From: CAYOSF01 sp964406605
GTDB taxonomy: Bacteria > Chloroflexota > Dehalococcoidia > DSTF01 > RBG-16-68-14
Direction: 5' to 3'
DNA: 64,000 bases
Assembly (NCBI GenBank): GCA_964406605.1
Contig: CAYOSF010000003.1
Span: 124,001-188,000 of the forward strand
Position 1 is the first letter of the stretch. Every line of letters begins with the position of its first letter. Positions 1 through 7,094 of the stretch are shown here, piece by piece. Made by a program: the position numbers and the translations under genes. The notes beneath the pieces are model-generated. The model was given only the letters and a program-made list of their open reading frames with translations. It did no database searches and was not told the origin of the DNA.

Positions 1-88
1 CAACCCGCAGACTACCCATTCTCGTCGGCTGCTCCGTCTTCGTGTTCGGATCTGGCGGGCTTTCTGGGGCTGGACGATCTGGGTCGTG

Positions 89-116
89 GGCCAGGCTGAA
101 GGCCTAGCCTACGGTG
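89..116. repeat. 28-bp direct repeat, copy 1 (imperfect palindrome)
   Basis: Differs by one base from the copy at 219-246. It contains an imperfect inverted repeat, GGCCAGGC and GCCTAGCC around TGAAG, with one mismatched pair. I see no gene in bases 1-268; this and its sister copy are the only structure. The hairpins at 5690 and 7024 have the same layout. Confidence 0.7.
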
Positions 117-218
117 AATGAAGCCAGGGCTCTGAGGCGGCGCACTGAGGCCTACCGGTCTTCTTCGGCTGCGCTGTCGTGGACCTCCGATCTTCCCCGG
201 TTCTTGGGCTAGGCGATA

Positions 219-246
219 GGCCAGGCTGAAGGCCTGGCCTACGGTG
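219..246. repeat. 28-bp direct repeat, copy 2 (perfect 9-bp stem)
   Basis: Second copy of the unit at 89-116. Bases 218-226 (AGGCCAGGC) pair perfectly with 232-240 (GCCTGGCCT) around TGAAG. It lies just beyond the stop codon of the lipoprotein gene on the minus strand, so it could act as a transcript end, but no U-run follows on either strand. Confidence 0.7.
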
Positions 247-268
247 GGTGCTAACTAGTGCGGGCCGG

Positions 269-1168
269 TCAGCGTGACAGCACCTCGATGAGCAACCCGT
301 TCCAGTCTGCTTTCAGCGCGTATGACTGCGCGATCGTATCGTCGAACGCCCTGGCGGTCGCGATGGTGGCGCCCTCATCTTCTTCCCCTGGCGTGCGCTG
401 CAAGCTGCGTAGCAGACCGATGAGGTCAGCAGTCAGCTCCGCCTGGCGCTGATGCAGCTCTTCGGCGTCGGGCGGCGCCGTCAGCTCCTGCCAGCGCTCC
501 TCGAAATCCTCCAGGGCGGCCAGGTAAGCCTCATTCGACGCCAGTAGGGCAGCCGGGTCCTCGTCGATTGCGTTCGAGTAGAGCAGCTCCTGCTGCAGGG
601 ACGCAAGGCCGGCCGCCTTCCTTGCGAACTCCAACCTGGCCTCGCTTGCCGCGCTTAGATAGTCGCTAAGAGGATCATCGCTCCGCTCGTCAAGCGCCGT
701 GAGTAGGAGGGCCTGCACTTCGACCAAGGCTTCGTTGAACTCCAACCATAGTCCCAACAGTCGGAGGTTCAAACGGGATCGCTCTTCGGGATCCTCCGTG
801 CCCGCCAGGGCGTCTGAGTACTTCTCGATTTCTGGAAGCAGGTCCACCACCGTTTCGTGGTAGGTCTGCGCCTCCGGCGGCGGCGTCACCTGGGCGAGGG
901 CGTCGGCCCATTCCGTGTAGGTGCCGTCCGGGTTCTCCTGTTGTTCCCTCCTGGCTTCTGGATAGGTGTCCCGGTCGCCCCAAAGCTCGGCCAGCTTCTC
1001 GTACCGGACGGCGGCGGTTCGGTCCTGCTCTGCCTCCAGCCGGAGCGTCAGGATCAGGTATTCGTTCCGGGAAAGAGCGCCGGTGCTCTCGTCATCGCCT
1101 CCACAGGCCACGGCTCCGGCCATCGCGAGGAGCAGAGCCGCGGTCCACAATATGGCCATTCGGATCAT
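269..1168 (-). CDS. putative lipoprotein, coiled-coil-like, unknown function
   Basis: Product of 299 residues. The N-terminus is a lipoprotein signal peptide: MIRM, a hydrophobic stretch of Leu and Ala, then a lipobox ending AVAC followed by GGDDES, so the mature protein should be lipid-anchored outside the membrane. The rest is helical, charged and rich in Glu, Ala and Leu with no motif I recognise; it looks like an all-alpha periplasmic or surface bundle. The ATG at 1168 is chosen over an in-frame ATG at 1198 because an AAAGGAGG ribosome-binding site lies 6-7 bases before it and because the signal peptide then starts at residue 1. It has the same orientation as the next gene, about 70 bases apart. 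Function unknown. Confidence 0.75.
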   Translation of the reverse strand: MIRMAILWTAALLLAMAGAVACGGDDESTGALSRNEYLILTLRLEAEQDRTAAVRYEKLAELWGDRDTYPEARREQQENPDGTYTEWADALAQVTPPPEAQTYHETVVDLLPEIEKYSDALAGTEDPEERSRLNLRLLGLWLEFNEALVEVQALLLTALDERSDDPLSDYLSAASEARLEFARKAAGLASLQQELLYSNAIDEDPAALLASNEAYLAALEDFEERWQELTAPPDAEELHQRQAELTADLIGLLRSLQRTPGEEDEGATIATARAFDDTIAQSYALKADWNGLLIEVLSR

Positions 1169-1235
1169 CCTGCCGCCTCCTTTCGCCGATGACTCCATGC
1201 GTTTGAAACATGCCCTTCCTAAGTGTGGTGCTGCT

Positions 1236-1961
1236 CTACGTTCTCACCACGACTGACCCGGCCGCCTTGTCATGCCAGGTCTGTTTCTCGTCGTCCCAAA
1301 TGCACCACAGGTACCCCAGCGCTATGGCCAAGCCGCTGACTAGCGCCACCATGTAGCGGGCGAAGGCACGGGGGATACCGATGTTCTCTCCGGTCGCATG
1401 ATCCTCCAACCGCAGGCCGACCGCCCGTTTGCCAAGCGTGCCGCCGTTTGCGTTGAGGCCGACGTAGTACGCCAGGCCGATCACCAGGCTGATGAGCGAA
1501 CTGGCGACGCCTGCGTTCCGTTCTGCGTCCTGTTGCTCCTGGAGCTGCGCCGCCGTGAATGCGGTGTCCGGCGCGGAAGCCATGATGATCGTTGCCACGA
1601 CGACGGCGGGAATAATGACCATCACGGCGACGATGACGTAATCTAATAGGTACCCGCCGAGGCGACGTCCGAAGCTTCCGTATTCCGGGACGGCGAGGCC
1701 CCGCCCGCAACCAGGGCAGAAGCGGGCGTCGGCATCGGCGTACTGGCCGCAAGACGGGCACGTGACGGTCCTTCGAGTTTGGGACGTGGTTCTGGGCACC
1801 GTGCCGGAGATCCGCTCGTCAGGGCGCTGCGCCACCGCCTCTCGCTTGACCGGAAGCACAACGCCCCTCCCAAAGTCGCGGGCGGACAGCTCCTTCCCGC
1901 AACTGCGGCAAAGACGCGCACTGTCCTCATTCTCCGTTGCACACCCGGAGCACCGAAGCAT
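1236..1961 (-). CDS. double zinc-ribbon RDD-family membrane protein
   Basis: 241 residues. Two N-terminal zinc ribbons are visible: CSGC with CRSCG in the first 25 residues, and CPSCGQ with CPGCGRG around residues 65-90. An RDD domain follows, opening with YGSFGRRLGGYLLDY and containing three hydrophobic segments plus the typical GGTLGKRAVGLRL motif. RDD proteins are poorly understood integral membrane proteins; the zinc ribbons should face the cytoplasm. The ATG at 1961 follows GGAGG by 8 bases and is preferred to an in-frame TTG at 1970. A 12-bp palindrome lies about 150 bases upstream and may belong to its promoter. The specific role cannot be read from the sequence. Confidence 0.82.
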   Translation of the reverse strand: MLRCSGCATENEDSARLCRSCGKELSARDFGRGVVLPVKREAVAQRPDERISGTVPRTTSQTRRTVTCPSCGQYADADARFCPGCGRGLAVPEYGSFGRRLGGYLLDYVIVAVMVIIPAVVVATIIMASAPDTAFTAAQLQEQQDAERNAGVASSLISLVIGLAYYVGLNANGGTLGKRAVGLRLEDHATGENIGIPRAFARYMVALVSGLAIALGYLWCIWDDEKQTWHDKAAGSVVVRT

Positions 1962-2113
1962 GGCCGTCAACCTCCTCCGCGGCTATTGTGGTACCGGTCT
2001 TAGGCCGGGTCTTGCCATCCTGCCAGGCCCTGTCTGTTGCGGCTTCGACATCGTCATGAACGTTGCCGAGAGAGCCAGCGCCAAGCCTAGCACAGTTCGC
2101 GAGAGTACACATG

Positions 2114-2125
2114 CTCAATATTGAG
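2114..2125. promoter_or_regulatory. 12-bp AT-rich perfect palindrome, operator-like
   Basis: CTCAATATTGAG is self-complementary and the symmetry extends to 18 bp with one mismatched pair. It is strikingly AT-rich for this GC-rich region. It sits in the gap between the EamA gene and the RDD gene, upstream of the latter. A -35-like TTGAGC overlaps its edge on the minus strand, with a TGTGCT about 18 bases on, so a repressor site over the RDD promoter is possible. Confidence 0.4.
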
Positions 2126-2193
2126 TATGCCGCGCGGATCGCGGGCTTCCGAGCCAGTCGCGCAGCTCTGGGGCGTTCACCTAGGCCGGGCCC

Positions 2194-3117
2194 TCAGCCC
2201 GGCCGGGGAGCCGCCATCCCTCTCTCGCCCCGCAGCTTCTCCCGCAGGCCGGCGCCGCCGCCGTTGACGACCCACACGCCCAGAAGGATCACGGCAAGGC
2301 CGACGAAGCTGGTCGGTCCCAGCCGCTCGTCCAGGATGAGTACGCCCTCCACGACGGCGGTGATCGGGAGGAGATAGCTCACCATCGACGCCTGCGTCGC
2401 GGTGATGCGCCGGATGAGCCAGTAGAAGAAGAGGTAGCCGGTGGCGCTCATGAGGAACGCCAGCGTCGTCCAGGCCAGGGCCGTCTTCGCGGAGATCGTC
2501 AGGTCGAAGGGGCGGTCGGCTGCGAGGGCAATCGGCGTGATGAAGGCGGCCCCGACCAGCGTCTGCCCGGCGGCGGTCACCAGAAGGTCCGCGTTCTGCA
2601 GGTAGCGCCGGGCGAAGACAATGCCGACGGCGTAGCCCAGCACCCCGGTGACGACGGCGAGCTGCGCCAGCGTGCTCGATTCCGTCATCTGCCGCAGGTC
2701 CGGGCCGATGAGCAAGAAGACGCCGCCGAAGCCGATCAGGACGCCCAGGGCGCGGTCGACGGTGAGCCGCTCGCCGATCCACCAGTGCGCTAGAACGGCG
2801 GCGGAGAGGGGCATGCTGGAGGTGAGGATCGCCGCCAGGCTGGCGTCGATGTGCGTCTGTCCCCAGGTGACGAAGGTGAAGGGCAGGACGTTGTTGACGA
2901 TGCCCAGCACGGCGAAGGCGAACCAGGGCACCCGGCCGCCGGGGAACGAGCGGCCCGTGAGCGACATCGCCAGGAACAGGAAGAGGAACGCCCCGGAGAG
3001 CCGGCCGGCGACCAGCGTCAGCGGCGGCACGTCCTCGAGCGCCACCTTGACCAGCATGTACGCCGAGCCCCATATCGCGCTCACCAGCACGAGGACGGCG
3101 AAGTGAGTAGCGCGCAC
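2194..3117 (-). CDS. EamA/DMT-family exporter
   Basis: 307 residues, the usual length for drug/metabolite transporter proteins with ten membrane helices in two EamA repeats. The first repeat opens with the characteristic SAIWGSAYMLVK after the first helix, and the second starts near residue 150 with GVLGYAVGIVFARRYL. The protein ends in a basic tail. Such carriers export small metabolites or amino acids; substrate cannot be deduced. The start is GTG at 3117. There is no Shine-Dalgarno sequence, but a -10 hexamer TAGTAT lies exactly nine bases upstream, which suggests a leaderless message. It is divergent from thiE, and their promoters are only about 20 bp apart. Confidence 0.85.
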   Translation of the reverse strand: MRATHFAVLVLVSAIWGSAYMLVKVALEDVPPLTLVAGRLSGAFLFLFLAMSLTGRSFPGGRVPWFAFAVLGIVNNVLPFTFVTWGQTHIDASLAAILTSSMPLSAAVLAHWWIGERLTVDRALGVLIGFGGVFLLIGPDLRQMTESSTLAQLAVVTGVLGYAVGIVFARRYLQNADLLVTAAGQTLVGAAFITPIALAADRPFDLTISAKTALAWTTLAFLMSATGYLFFYWLIRRITATQASMVSYLLPITAVVEGVLILDERLGPTSFVGLAVILLGVWVVNGGGAGLREKLRGERGMAAPRPG

Positions 3118-3126
3118 GGCCTCATG

Positions 3127-3132
3127 ATACTA
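3127..3132 (-). promoter_or_regulatory. -10 hexamer of leaderless EamA gene
   Basis: TAGTAT on the minus strand, nine bases before the GTG start at 3117. No Shine-Dalgarno sequence lies between, so transcription should begin at the start codon. It is back-to-back with the thiE -10 at 3154. Confidence 0.5.
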
Positions 3133-3153
3133 GGAATGGGGGCGACCGGTGCC

Positions 3154-3159
3154 TACAAT
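3154..3159 (+). promoter_or_regulatory. -10 hexamer of leaderless thiE
   Basis: TACAAT, nine bases before the ATG at 3169, with no ribosome-binding site in between. It forms a compact divergent promoter region with the EamA gene. Confidence 0.5.
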
Positions 3160-3168
3160 GGAGCTGTC

Positions 3169-3792
3169 ATGGCTCCTCGGCCCATCCGTGGCCTGTACGT
3201 TGTCCTCGACCCCGACGCCTGCGGCGGTCGCGATGCCATCGACGTCGCCCGGCTGGCACTCGAGGGCGGCGCGTCGCTCATCCAGTGGCGAGACAAGCGC
3301 CGCGACAAGGGGGACCAGCTTTCCCAGGCGAGGGCGGTGCGGGAGCTGTGCGCCCGCCACGGCGCCCTGTTCATCGTCAACGACCACGTCGACCTGGCGT
3401 TGGCGCTCGAGGCCGACGGCGTCCACCTGGGACAGCGCGACCTGCCGGTCGAGGCTGCGCGCCCCCTTGTCGCTCCCGAGTTCATCATCGGCGTCTCCAC
3501 CAACAACCCGCAGGAGGCGCAACGCGCGCAGGAGAAGGGCGCCTCCTATGTCGCCGTCGGCAGCGTCTTCCCCACCGGCTCCAAGGAGAGGACGCGGCCC
3601 GCCAGCCCCGGGCGCGTCCGCGAGGTGAAGGCGGCGGTCGATCTGCCCGTCGTCGCTATCGGCGGCATCAACGCCTCGAATATCGACCAGGTCGTCGAGG
3701 CGGGCGCCGACGCCGTGGCCGTGATCAGCGCCGTCTGCTCGGCGGAGGACGTGCGTGCGGCGGCGCGGGAGCTTGCCGCGCGGTTCGAGTAA
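3169..3792 (+). CDS. thiE: thiamine phosphate synthase ThiE
   Basis: 207 residues, normal for ThiE, a cytosolic TIM barrel that joins the thiazole phosphate and HMP pyrophosphate to give thiamine phosphate. Diagnostic residues are present: QWRDKR after strand 2, FIVNDH with the substrate-binding Asn-Asp pair, GVHLGQRDLP with the Mg-binding Asp, GSVFPTGSKERT with the phosphate-binding Lys, and AIGGIN. This distinguishes it from the TenI-type paralogue at 9471, which lacks these. The open frame runs further upstream, but homology begins at PIRGLYVVLD, so the ATG at 3169 is chosen. The gene stands apart from the thi operon and has no TPP riboswitch of its own; a -10 TACAAT nine bases upstream suggests a leaderless transcript. 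Confidence 0.9.
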   Translation: MAPRPIRGLYVVLDPDACGGRDAIDVARLALEGGASLIQWRDKRRDKGDQLSQARAVRELCARHGALFIVNDHVDLALALEADGVHLGQRDLPVEAARPLVAPEFIIGVSTNNPQEAQRAQEKGASYVAVGSVFPTGSKERTRPASPGRVREVKAAVDLPVVAIGGINASNIDQVVEAGADAVAVISAVCSAEDVRAAARELAARFE

Positions 3793-3832
3793 GAAGCCTA
3801 CTCCGAAGCGAGCGTCCGGTCTCGCTCTGAGT

Positions 3833-3838
3833 CATACT
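3833..3838 (+). promoter_or_regulatory. -10 hexamer of leaderless ABC ATPase gene
   Basis: CATACT, seven bases before the GTG start at 3846 and without a Shine-Dalgarno sequence in between. Confidence 0.4.
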
Positions 3839-3845
3839 GGGGATC

Positions 3846-4772
3846 GTGAGCACTCCCGCCATCGCTACAGAGTCCCTGAGCCGCGATTACGGGCCGGTGC
3901 GCGCGCTCGATAACCTGAGCCTGCGGGTCGAGCCGGGCGAGGTCTTCGGCTACCTGGGGCCGAATGGGGCCGGCAAGACGACCACCATCCGCGTTCTGCT
4001 CGACCTGATCCGCCCGAATGCGGGCAGCGCTTCCATCCTGGGCTTCGACTGTCAGCGCCAGTCGCTGGAGGTGCGCCGGCGCACGGGCTACCTGCCGGGC
4101 GACCTCTATCTCTACGAGGGGCTGACCGGCGCCGAGTTCCTGGACTTCTTCGCCTCCATGCGCCCCAGCAAGGTCGATCCTGCCTATCTGCGGCGCTTAC
4201 TGAGCCACCTCGATCTGGATCCGTCCCGGAAGGTGCGCGCCTACTCCAAGGGCAACCGGCAGAAGCTGGGCCTGGTACAGGCGCTCATGCATCAGCCGGA
4301 GGTGCTCATGCTGGACGAGCCCACCAGCGGCCTGGACCCCCTGGTGCAGCAGGAGGTCTGGGTCCTTCTCGAGGAGGTGGCGGCGGCGGGACGAACGGTC
4401 TTCTTCTCCTCGCACGTACTCTCCGAGGTCGAGCGGATCTGCCACCGCGTCGGCATCATCCGCGCCGGACGGCTCGTCGCGGTCGAAGAGGTGGCGACGC
4501 TGAAGGGGCGCGCGCTCCATATCATCGAGGTCAGCTTCGCGAAGGCGGTGCCGGAGCAGGCATTCGCCATTCCGGGAGTCGACATCCTTGAGCACGACGA
4601 CAGTAGGGTGCGCCTGCAGGTGCGGGATCATCTGGACGACGCCATCAAGCTGATCGCGCGCTATCCGGTAGTCGATCTTCGAACCGAGCAGGCCAGCCTC
4701 GAGGAGATCTTCCTCACCTATTACGCGGAGGAGGTTCCCGCCGAGGAGGAGACCGAACGTGTTCCGGCCTAG
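3846..4772 (+). CDS. ABC-2 type exporter, ATP-binding protein
   Basis: 308 residues. Walker A is GPNGAGKTTT near residue 39, the Q-loop region follows, the signature is reduced to YSKGNRQKLGLVQAL near residue 130, and Walker B with its catalytic Glu is VLMLDEPTSGLD, followed by the H-loop in SSHVLSEVERICH. A C-terminal extension of about 90 residues ends in SLEEIFLTYYAEE, typical of DrrA/CcmA-type exporters. The GTG start has no Shine-Dalgarno sequence and follows CATACT by seven bases. Its 3' end overlaps the permease gene by 14 bp, so the two are translationally coupled. It powers the membrane partner at the cytoplasmic face; the exported substrate is not evident. Confidence 0.9.
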   Translation: MSTPAIATESLSRDYGPVRALDNLSLRVEPGEVFGYLGPNGAGKTTTIRVLLDLIRPNAGSASILGFDCQRQSLEVRRRTGYLPGDLYLYEGLTGAEFLDFFASMRPSKVDPAYLRRLLSHLDLDPSRKVRAYSKGNRQKLGLVQALMHQPEVLMLDEPTSGLDPLVQQEVWVLLEEVAAAGRTVFFSSHVLSEVERICHRVGIIRAGRLVAVEEVATLKGRALHIIEVSFAKAVPEQAFAIPGVDILEHDDSRVRLQVRDHLDDAIKLIARYPVVDLRTEQASLEEIFLTYYAEEVPAEEETERVPA

Positions 4773-5637
4773 CGTGTTCCTGAAGGCGATGCGCGACCAG
4801 CGTGGAATGGTGTTGGGCTTTGGCCTGGGCGGCGCCCTCATGGCCGCGCTCGTTCTCGGCGTCTACCCCAGCTATCGTGAGGCGCTGCAGGGCTTCGAGA
4901 TGCCTCCGGCTTTCAAAGCCATCGTGGGCGACGCCGACATCTCCACTGGAAGCGGTTTCCTCACCGTTGAGTTCTTTGCCTGGATGCCGGTTCTCCTGGC
5001 GGTCTACGCGATCATCCAGGGCACGGGCGTCCTGGGAGGGGAGGAATCCAGCGGCACCCTCGACCTGCTCCTGGCCCAGCCCATCAGCCGCGTGCGGCTG
5101 TTCATGGAAAAGGCGGCGTCTATTTTCGTGGGCACGCTCGCGATCGTCGCGCTCATCCTCCCCGGCTTCGCCATCCCCTATCCTGCAGTCGACATCAATG
5201 TCTCGCTGGGGCGGATGCTCGTAGCCACGGTCGCGCTGGCCCCGCTCATGCTGGCGTTCGCCGCCCTCTCCCTCCTCGCCGCCAGCTTCCTGCCCACCAG
5301 ACGGGACGCGGCCTCCCTGCTCACCGCCGTGGCGGTAGCCAGCTTCTTCCTCAATTCTCTCGGGCAGGCTGTTGCGATCCTGGAGCCCCTGCAGCCCGCG
5401 TCGTTGTTCTACTACTATCACGCGGCGGACATCGTGCGGAGCGGCGTCGATTTCGTCGGCATGGCGGTGCTGCTCGGTACCGCCGTGGTGGCCGGCGGCC
5501 TGGCGCTCGTGCTCTTCCAGCGGCGCGACATCGGCGTCGTGCTCGGCGGAGGTCTGCTCGAACGGCTGCTGAGCCTCCCGGAGGCCTTCGGCCTGAGGGA
5601 ACCGCCCGAAACGGCACCGGTGGACGGGCAGGGCTAG
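4759..5637 (+). CDS. ABC-2 type transporter permease
   Basis: 292 residues with about six hydrophobic segments, starting at a GTG inside the end of the ATPase gene. ABC-2 features include a long first external loop and the short motif GGEESSGTLDLLLAQPISRVRLFMEK, split here by its coupling helix, which marks the ATPase contact region in exporters of this type. With the upstream gene it makes a two-component exporter. Its TAG stop codon (5635-5637) lies inside the left copy of a perfect 36-bp direct repeat. If the islet that follows were removed, this stop would overlap the stop of the AlkD-like gene in a convergent CTAG. Confidence 0.85.
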   Translation: MFRPSVFLKAMRDQRGMVLGFGLGGALMAALVLGVYPSYREALQGFEMPPAFKAIVGDADISTGSGFLTVEFFAWMPVLLAVYAIIQGTGVLGGEESSGTLDLLLAQPISRVRLFMEKAASIFVGTLAIVALILPGFAIPYPAVDINVSLGRMLVATVALAPLMLAFAALSLLAASFLPTRRDAASLLTAVAVASFFLNSLGQAVAILEPLQPASLFYYYHAADIVRSGVDFVGMAVLLGTAVVAGGLALVLFQRRDIGVVLGGGLLERLLSLPEAFGLREPPETAPVDGQG

Positions 5638-5668
5638 AGCGCCATCAGCCGCTTGCGCTCGGCAGGCG
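5633..5668. repeat. 36-bp direct repeat bounding the DUF3800 islet, left copy
   Basis: Bases 5633-5668 are identical to 7383-7418, starting GCTAGAGCGCC and ending CGGCAGGCG. The right copy is the genuine 3' end of the AlkD-like gene on the minus strand, encoding ERKRLMAL and the stop. The left copy is an orphan stub of that gene end, followed by unrelated sequence. This is the signature of insertion with duplication or of att sites flanking an integrated element. Confidence 0.93.
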
Positions 5669-5689
5669 AGATTCCGAAAATACCTCGTA

Positions 5690-5713
5690 GGGACAGGCCT
5701 TCAGGCCTGTCCC
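5690..5713. repeat. 10-bp-stem hairpin with TTCA loop
   Basis: GGGACAGGCC pairs perfectly with GGCCTGTCCC around TTCA. The same layout, with a different stem sequence, recurs at 7024-7047, and the reversed loop TGAA occurs in the repeats at 89 and 219. It has no U-run. It may be a dispersed REP-like palindrome. Confidence 0.65.
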
Positions 5714-5747
5714 GCCCTTGGTTGCGCAAGTGCCGCGAGGCGACCGT

Positions 5748-5770
5748 AATTGTCTGCGCGCGTACGCGTT
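5748..5770 (+). repeat. iteron-like repeat with CGCGTACGCG palindrome, copy 1
   Basis: AATTG, five variable bases, then GCGCGTACGCGTT. It recurs 52 bp downstream at 5800-5822. The core CGCGTACGCG is itself a perfect palindrome, as expected for a dimeric regulator. Confidence 0.6.
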
Positions 5771-5799
5771 CGCGGAAGCGCGGTAGGAGGAACGGGCGC

Positions 5800-5822
5800 A
5801 ATTGCTCATGCGCGTACGCGTT
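5800..5822 (+). repeat. iteron-like repeat with CGCGTACGCG palindrome, copy 2
   Basis: Second copy of the unit at 5748-5770. Its end runs into the -35 hexamer TTGCGG at 5821, so a protein bound here would contact or block RNA polymerase. Confidence 0.6.
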
Positions 5823-5849
5823 GCGGGAATTGAACTGATGTACTATACT
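5821..5849 (+). promoter_or_regulatory. sigma70-like promoter inside the islet
   Basis: TTGCGG, a 17-base spacer and TATACT at 5844-5849. Predicted transcription start is near 5856. It feeds the structured RNA candidate and possibly, by read-through, the two islet genes. Confidence 0.6.
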
Positions 5850-5855
5850 CAATGC

Positions 5856-5998
5856 CAAGAACCAGGAAGCCCTGCTGGGGAGCAGGACTTCGTGGGCACC
5901 AGCCGTGCGGTGTGCTAAATGATCTTCCGATAGTACACTAGCACAGTCTAGCTCGCGTTGTCAAACTGCCGCCTCAGACGGGGCGGCAGTTCTGTGTT
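5856..5998 (+). ncRNA. candidate structured RNA (about 140 nt)
   Basis: Between the promoter at 5821 and the strong hairpin at 5964 there is no convincing gene. The predicted transcript folds well: a 6-bp stem CCTGCT/AGCAGG (5871-5886) with a GGGG loop, a GTGCTA/TAGCAC pairing ending near 5943, and the perfect 10-bp terminal hairpin. A 29-codon frame starts with ATG at 5852, but that is before the predicted start of transcription and has no ribosome-binding site, so an RNA product is favoured. It matches no RNA family I know. Confidence 0.4.
5964..5991 (+). terminator. terminator-like hairpin
   Basis: AACTGCCGCC pairs perfectly with GGCGGCAGTT around an 8-base loop, followed by CTGTGTTT. The stem is strong but the U-tract is imperfect, so it may terminate or attenuate transcription into the downstream islet genes. 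Confidence 0.55.
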
Positions 5999-6057
5999 TC
6001 CGGCCTCGGGATGGGCCTGGGATGTAACGGTAGGTGAATAGCTGAAAGGATTCAGAG

Positions 6058-6180
6058 ATGCCGAGAGGTGTAGTTAGAAGGCCAACCATCCGGCGGGTGC
6101 CGGTTCGGGTGGCCTATAGAGTATCAGTGAGGCGCCGGGTGACCGTGCGCCAACGAGTCTCTGTCAGACGGATTCGCTAG
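6058..6180 (+). CDS. 40-residue Arg/Val-rich basic peptide, unknown
   Basis: Starts with ATG preceded by GAAAGGA at a spacing of seven bases, one of the better ribosome-binding sites in this region, and ends in TAG. The sequence opens MPRGVVRRPTIRRVPVRV and continues with Arg and Val alternating, ending VSVRRIR. About 16 of 40 residues are Arg, and there is no acidic residue, which fits a nucleic-acid-binding or membrane-active peptide with an amphipathic beta pattern. It lies 73 bases before the DUF3800 gene on the same strand, so the two may be cotranscribed. I recognise no family. Confidence 0.55.
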   Translation: MPRGVVRRPTIRRVPVRVAYRVSVRRRVTVRQRVSVRRIR

Positions 6181-6253
6181 CGGACTGACCTAGTCCTAGT
6201 CGTCCCAGGTCCATCCCGGCGCCGGAACCGAGTGTAACAAGAATAAATAAGCC

Positions 6254-7015
6254 ATGCATATTGCGTACTGCGATGAGTCGGGAGATCCCGCCCGGACGGT
6301 GCTCTCGGCTTTGGTCGTGCCGGACGCCGCATGGCGTCAGGCGTTCAACGCCATACGTGCTTGGCGGAGGACACTGCATGCTCGATACGGCATCCCCATC
6401 GCACACGAACTTCACGCTACAGACCTGATTAGGGGACATGGAACTCCGGGACAGCGGAGTCGTCCACTTGGCCGCCCGCTCGGCTGCATCATCTTCATGG
6501 ATGCCATCAATGCCCTGAACCACTTGGGCCAACTGGGAGTATACGGCGTGAACGTATCATTGGTGAACGCGAACTACCGTCACCCGCTGCGAACCGCAGC
6601 ACTCAGGGCCTTTCAGCGCGTCGAGAACAACCTGGTCCACGTTAGTCAGCAGCAAGGGAGGGATGAGTTCGGCCTCGTTGTCTACGACGGACAGACAGCG
6701 CAGCGGCGCACCATGGCACAACGCATTCTCCGCCGAATGCAGGTCTACAACCCCATTCCCTCAAGAGTCGTCGCAGGGACCTTTCTGGCAGCTCCACTCC
6801 GGCACATCATTGGCGATCCTGTGCTACGCGACTCAGCCGATGACGTATTCATCCAAATGGCCGACATCATGGCCTACGCGCTGCTGAGGCAGGACAACCC
6901 GCCGAGTCACCCCGTTTCGGTCCAGTATGGGATCCAGACCGCATTCTCTCGCCTGCCCGACATCTGGCTGACCGCCGCCTCTGCCTCCGACCTGCAGGGT
7001 GTTGTGCGAGGTTGA
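6254..7015 (+). CDS. DUF3800-family protein
   Basis: 253 residues. The N-terminus MHIAYCDESGDPA is the hallmark of DUF3800, which normally begins with a hydrophobic strand and the motif DESG. A second acidic motif, VVYDGQTAQRRTMAQRIL, near residue 145 and the C-terminal QMADIMAYALLRQ are also typical and suggest a nuclease-like acidic site (RNase H-like fold is an inference). DUF3800 genes are often found in mobile elements and defence islands, without an established activity in most cases. The start has no strong Shine-Dalgarno sequence. It is the largest gene of the islet, preceded by the basic peptide gene; a strong promoter points at its 3' end from the opposite strand. Confidence 0.85.
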   Translation: MHIAYCDESGDPARTVLSALVVPDAAWRQAFNAIRAWRRTLHARYGIPIAHELHATDLIRGHGTPGQRSRPLGRPLGCIIFMDAINALNHLGQLGVYGVNVSLVNANYRHPLRTAALRAFQRVENNLVHVSQQQGRDEFGLVVYDGQTAQRRTMAQRILRRMQVYNPIPSRVVAGTFLAAPLRHIIGDPVLRDSADDVFIQMADIMAYALLRQDNPPSHPVSVQYGIQTAFSRLPDIWLTAASASDLQGVVRG

Positions 7016-7023
7016 GACGAGGT

Positions 7024-7047
7024 GAGACCGCCCTTCAGGGCGGTCTC
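7024..7047. terminator. hairpin with TTCA loop after the DUF3800 gene
   Basis: GAGACCGCCC pairs perfectly with GGGCGGTCTC around TTCA, starting nine bases after the DUF3800 stop codon. No U-run follows. It has the same design as the hairpin at 5690-5713, so it could be a terminator or a dispersed repeat. It would also be part of the antisense transcript from the promoter at 7095-7123. Confidence 0.5.
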
Positions 7048-7094
7048 GCCAGGCCAGAGCTTGGCCAGATGGCCAAGGTGGTCTCGGCACATCC

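Noticed and set aside
5634..5858. Minus-strand frame ending ERKRLMAL, as if a short gene
   Set aside because: Only the last ten codons match the AlkD-like gene; this is the duplicated 36-bp repeat, not a gene.
5852..5941. 29-codon frame inside the RNA candidate
   Set aside because: The ATG precedes the predicted transcription start and has no ribosome-binding site; kept as an RNA candidate.
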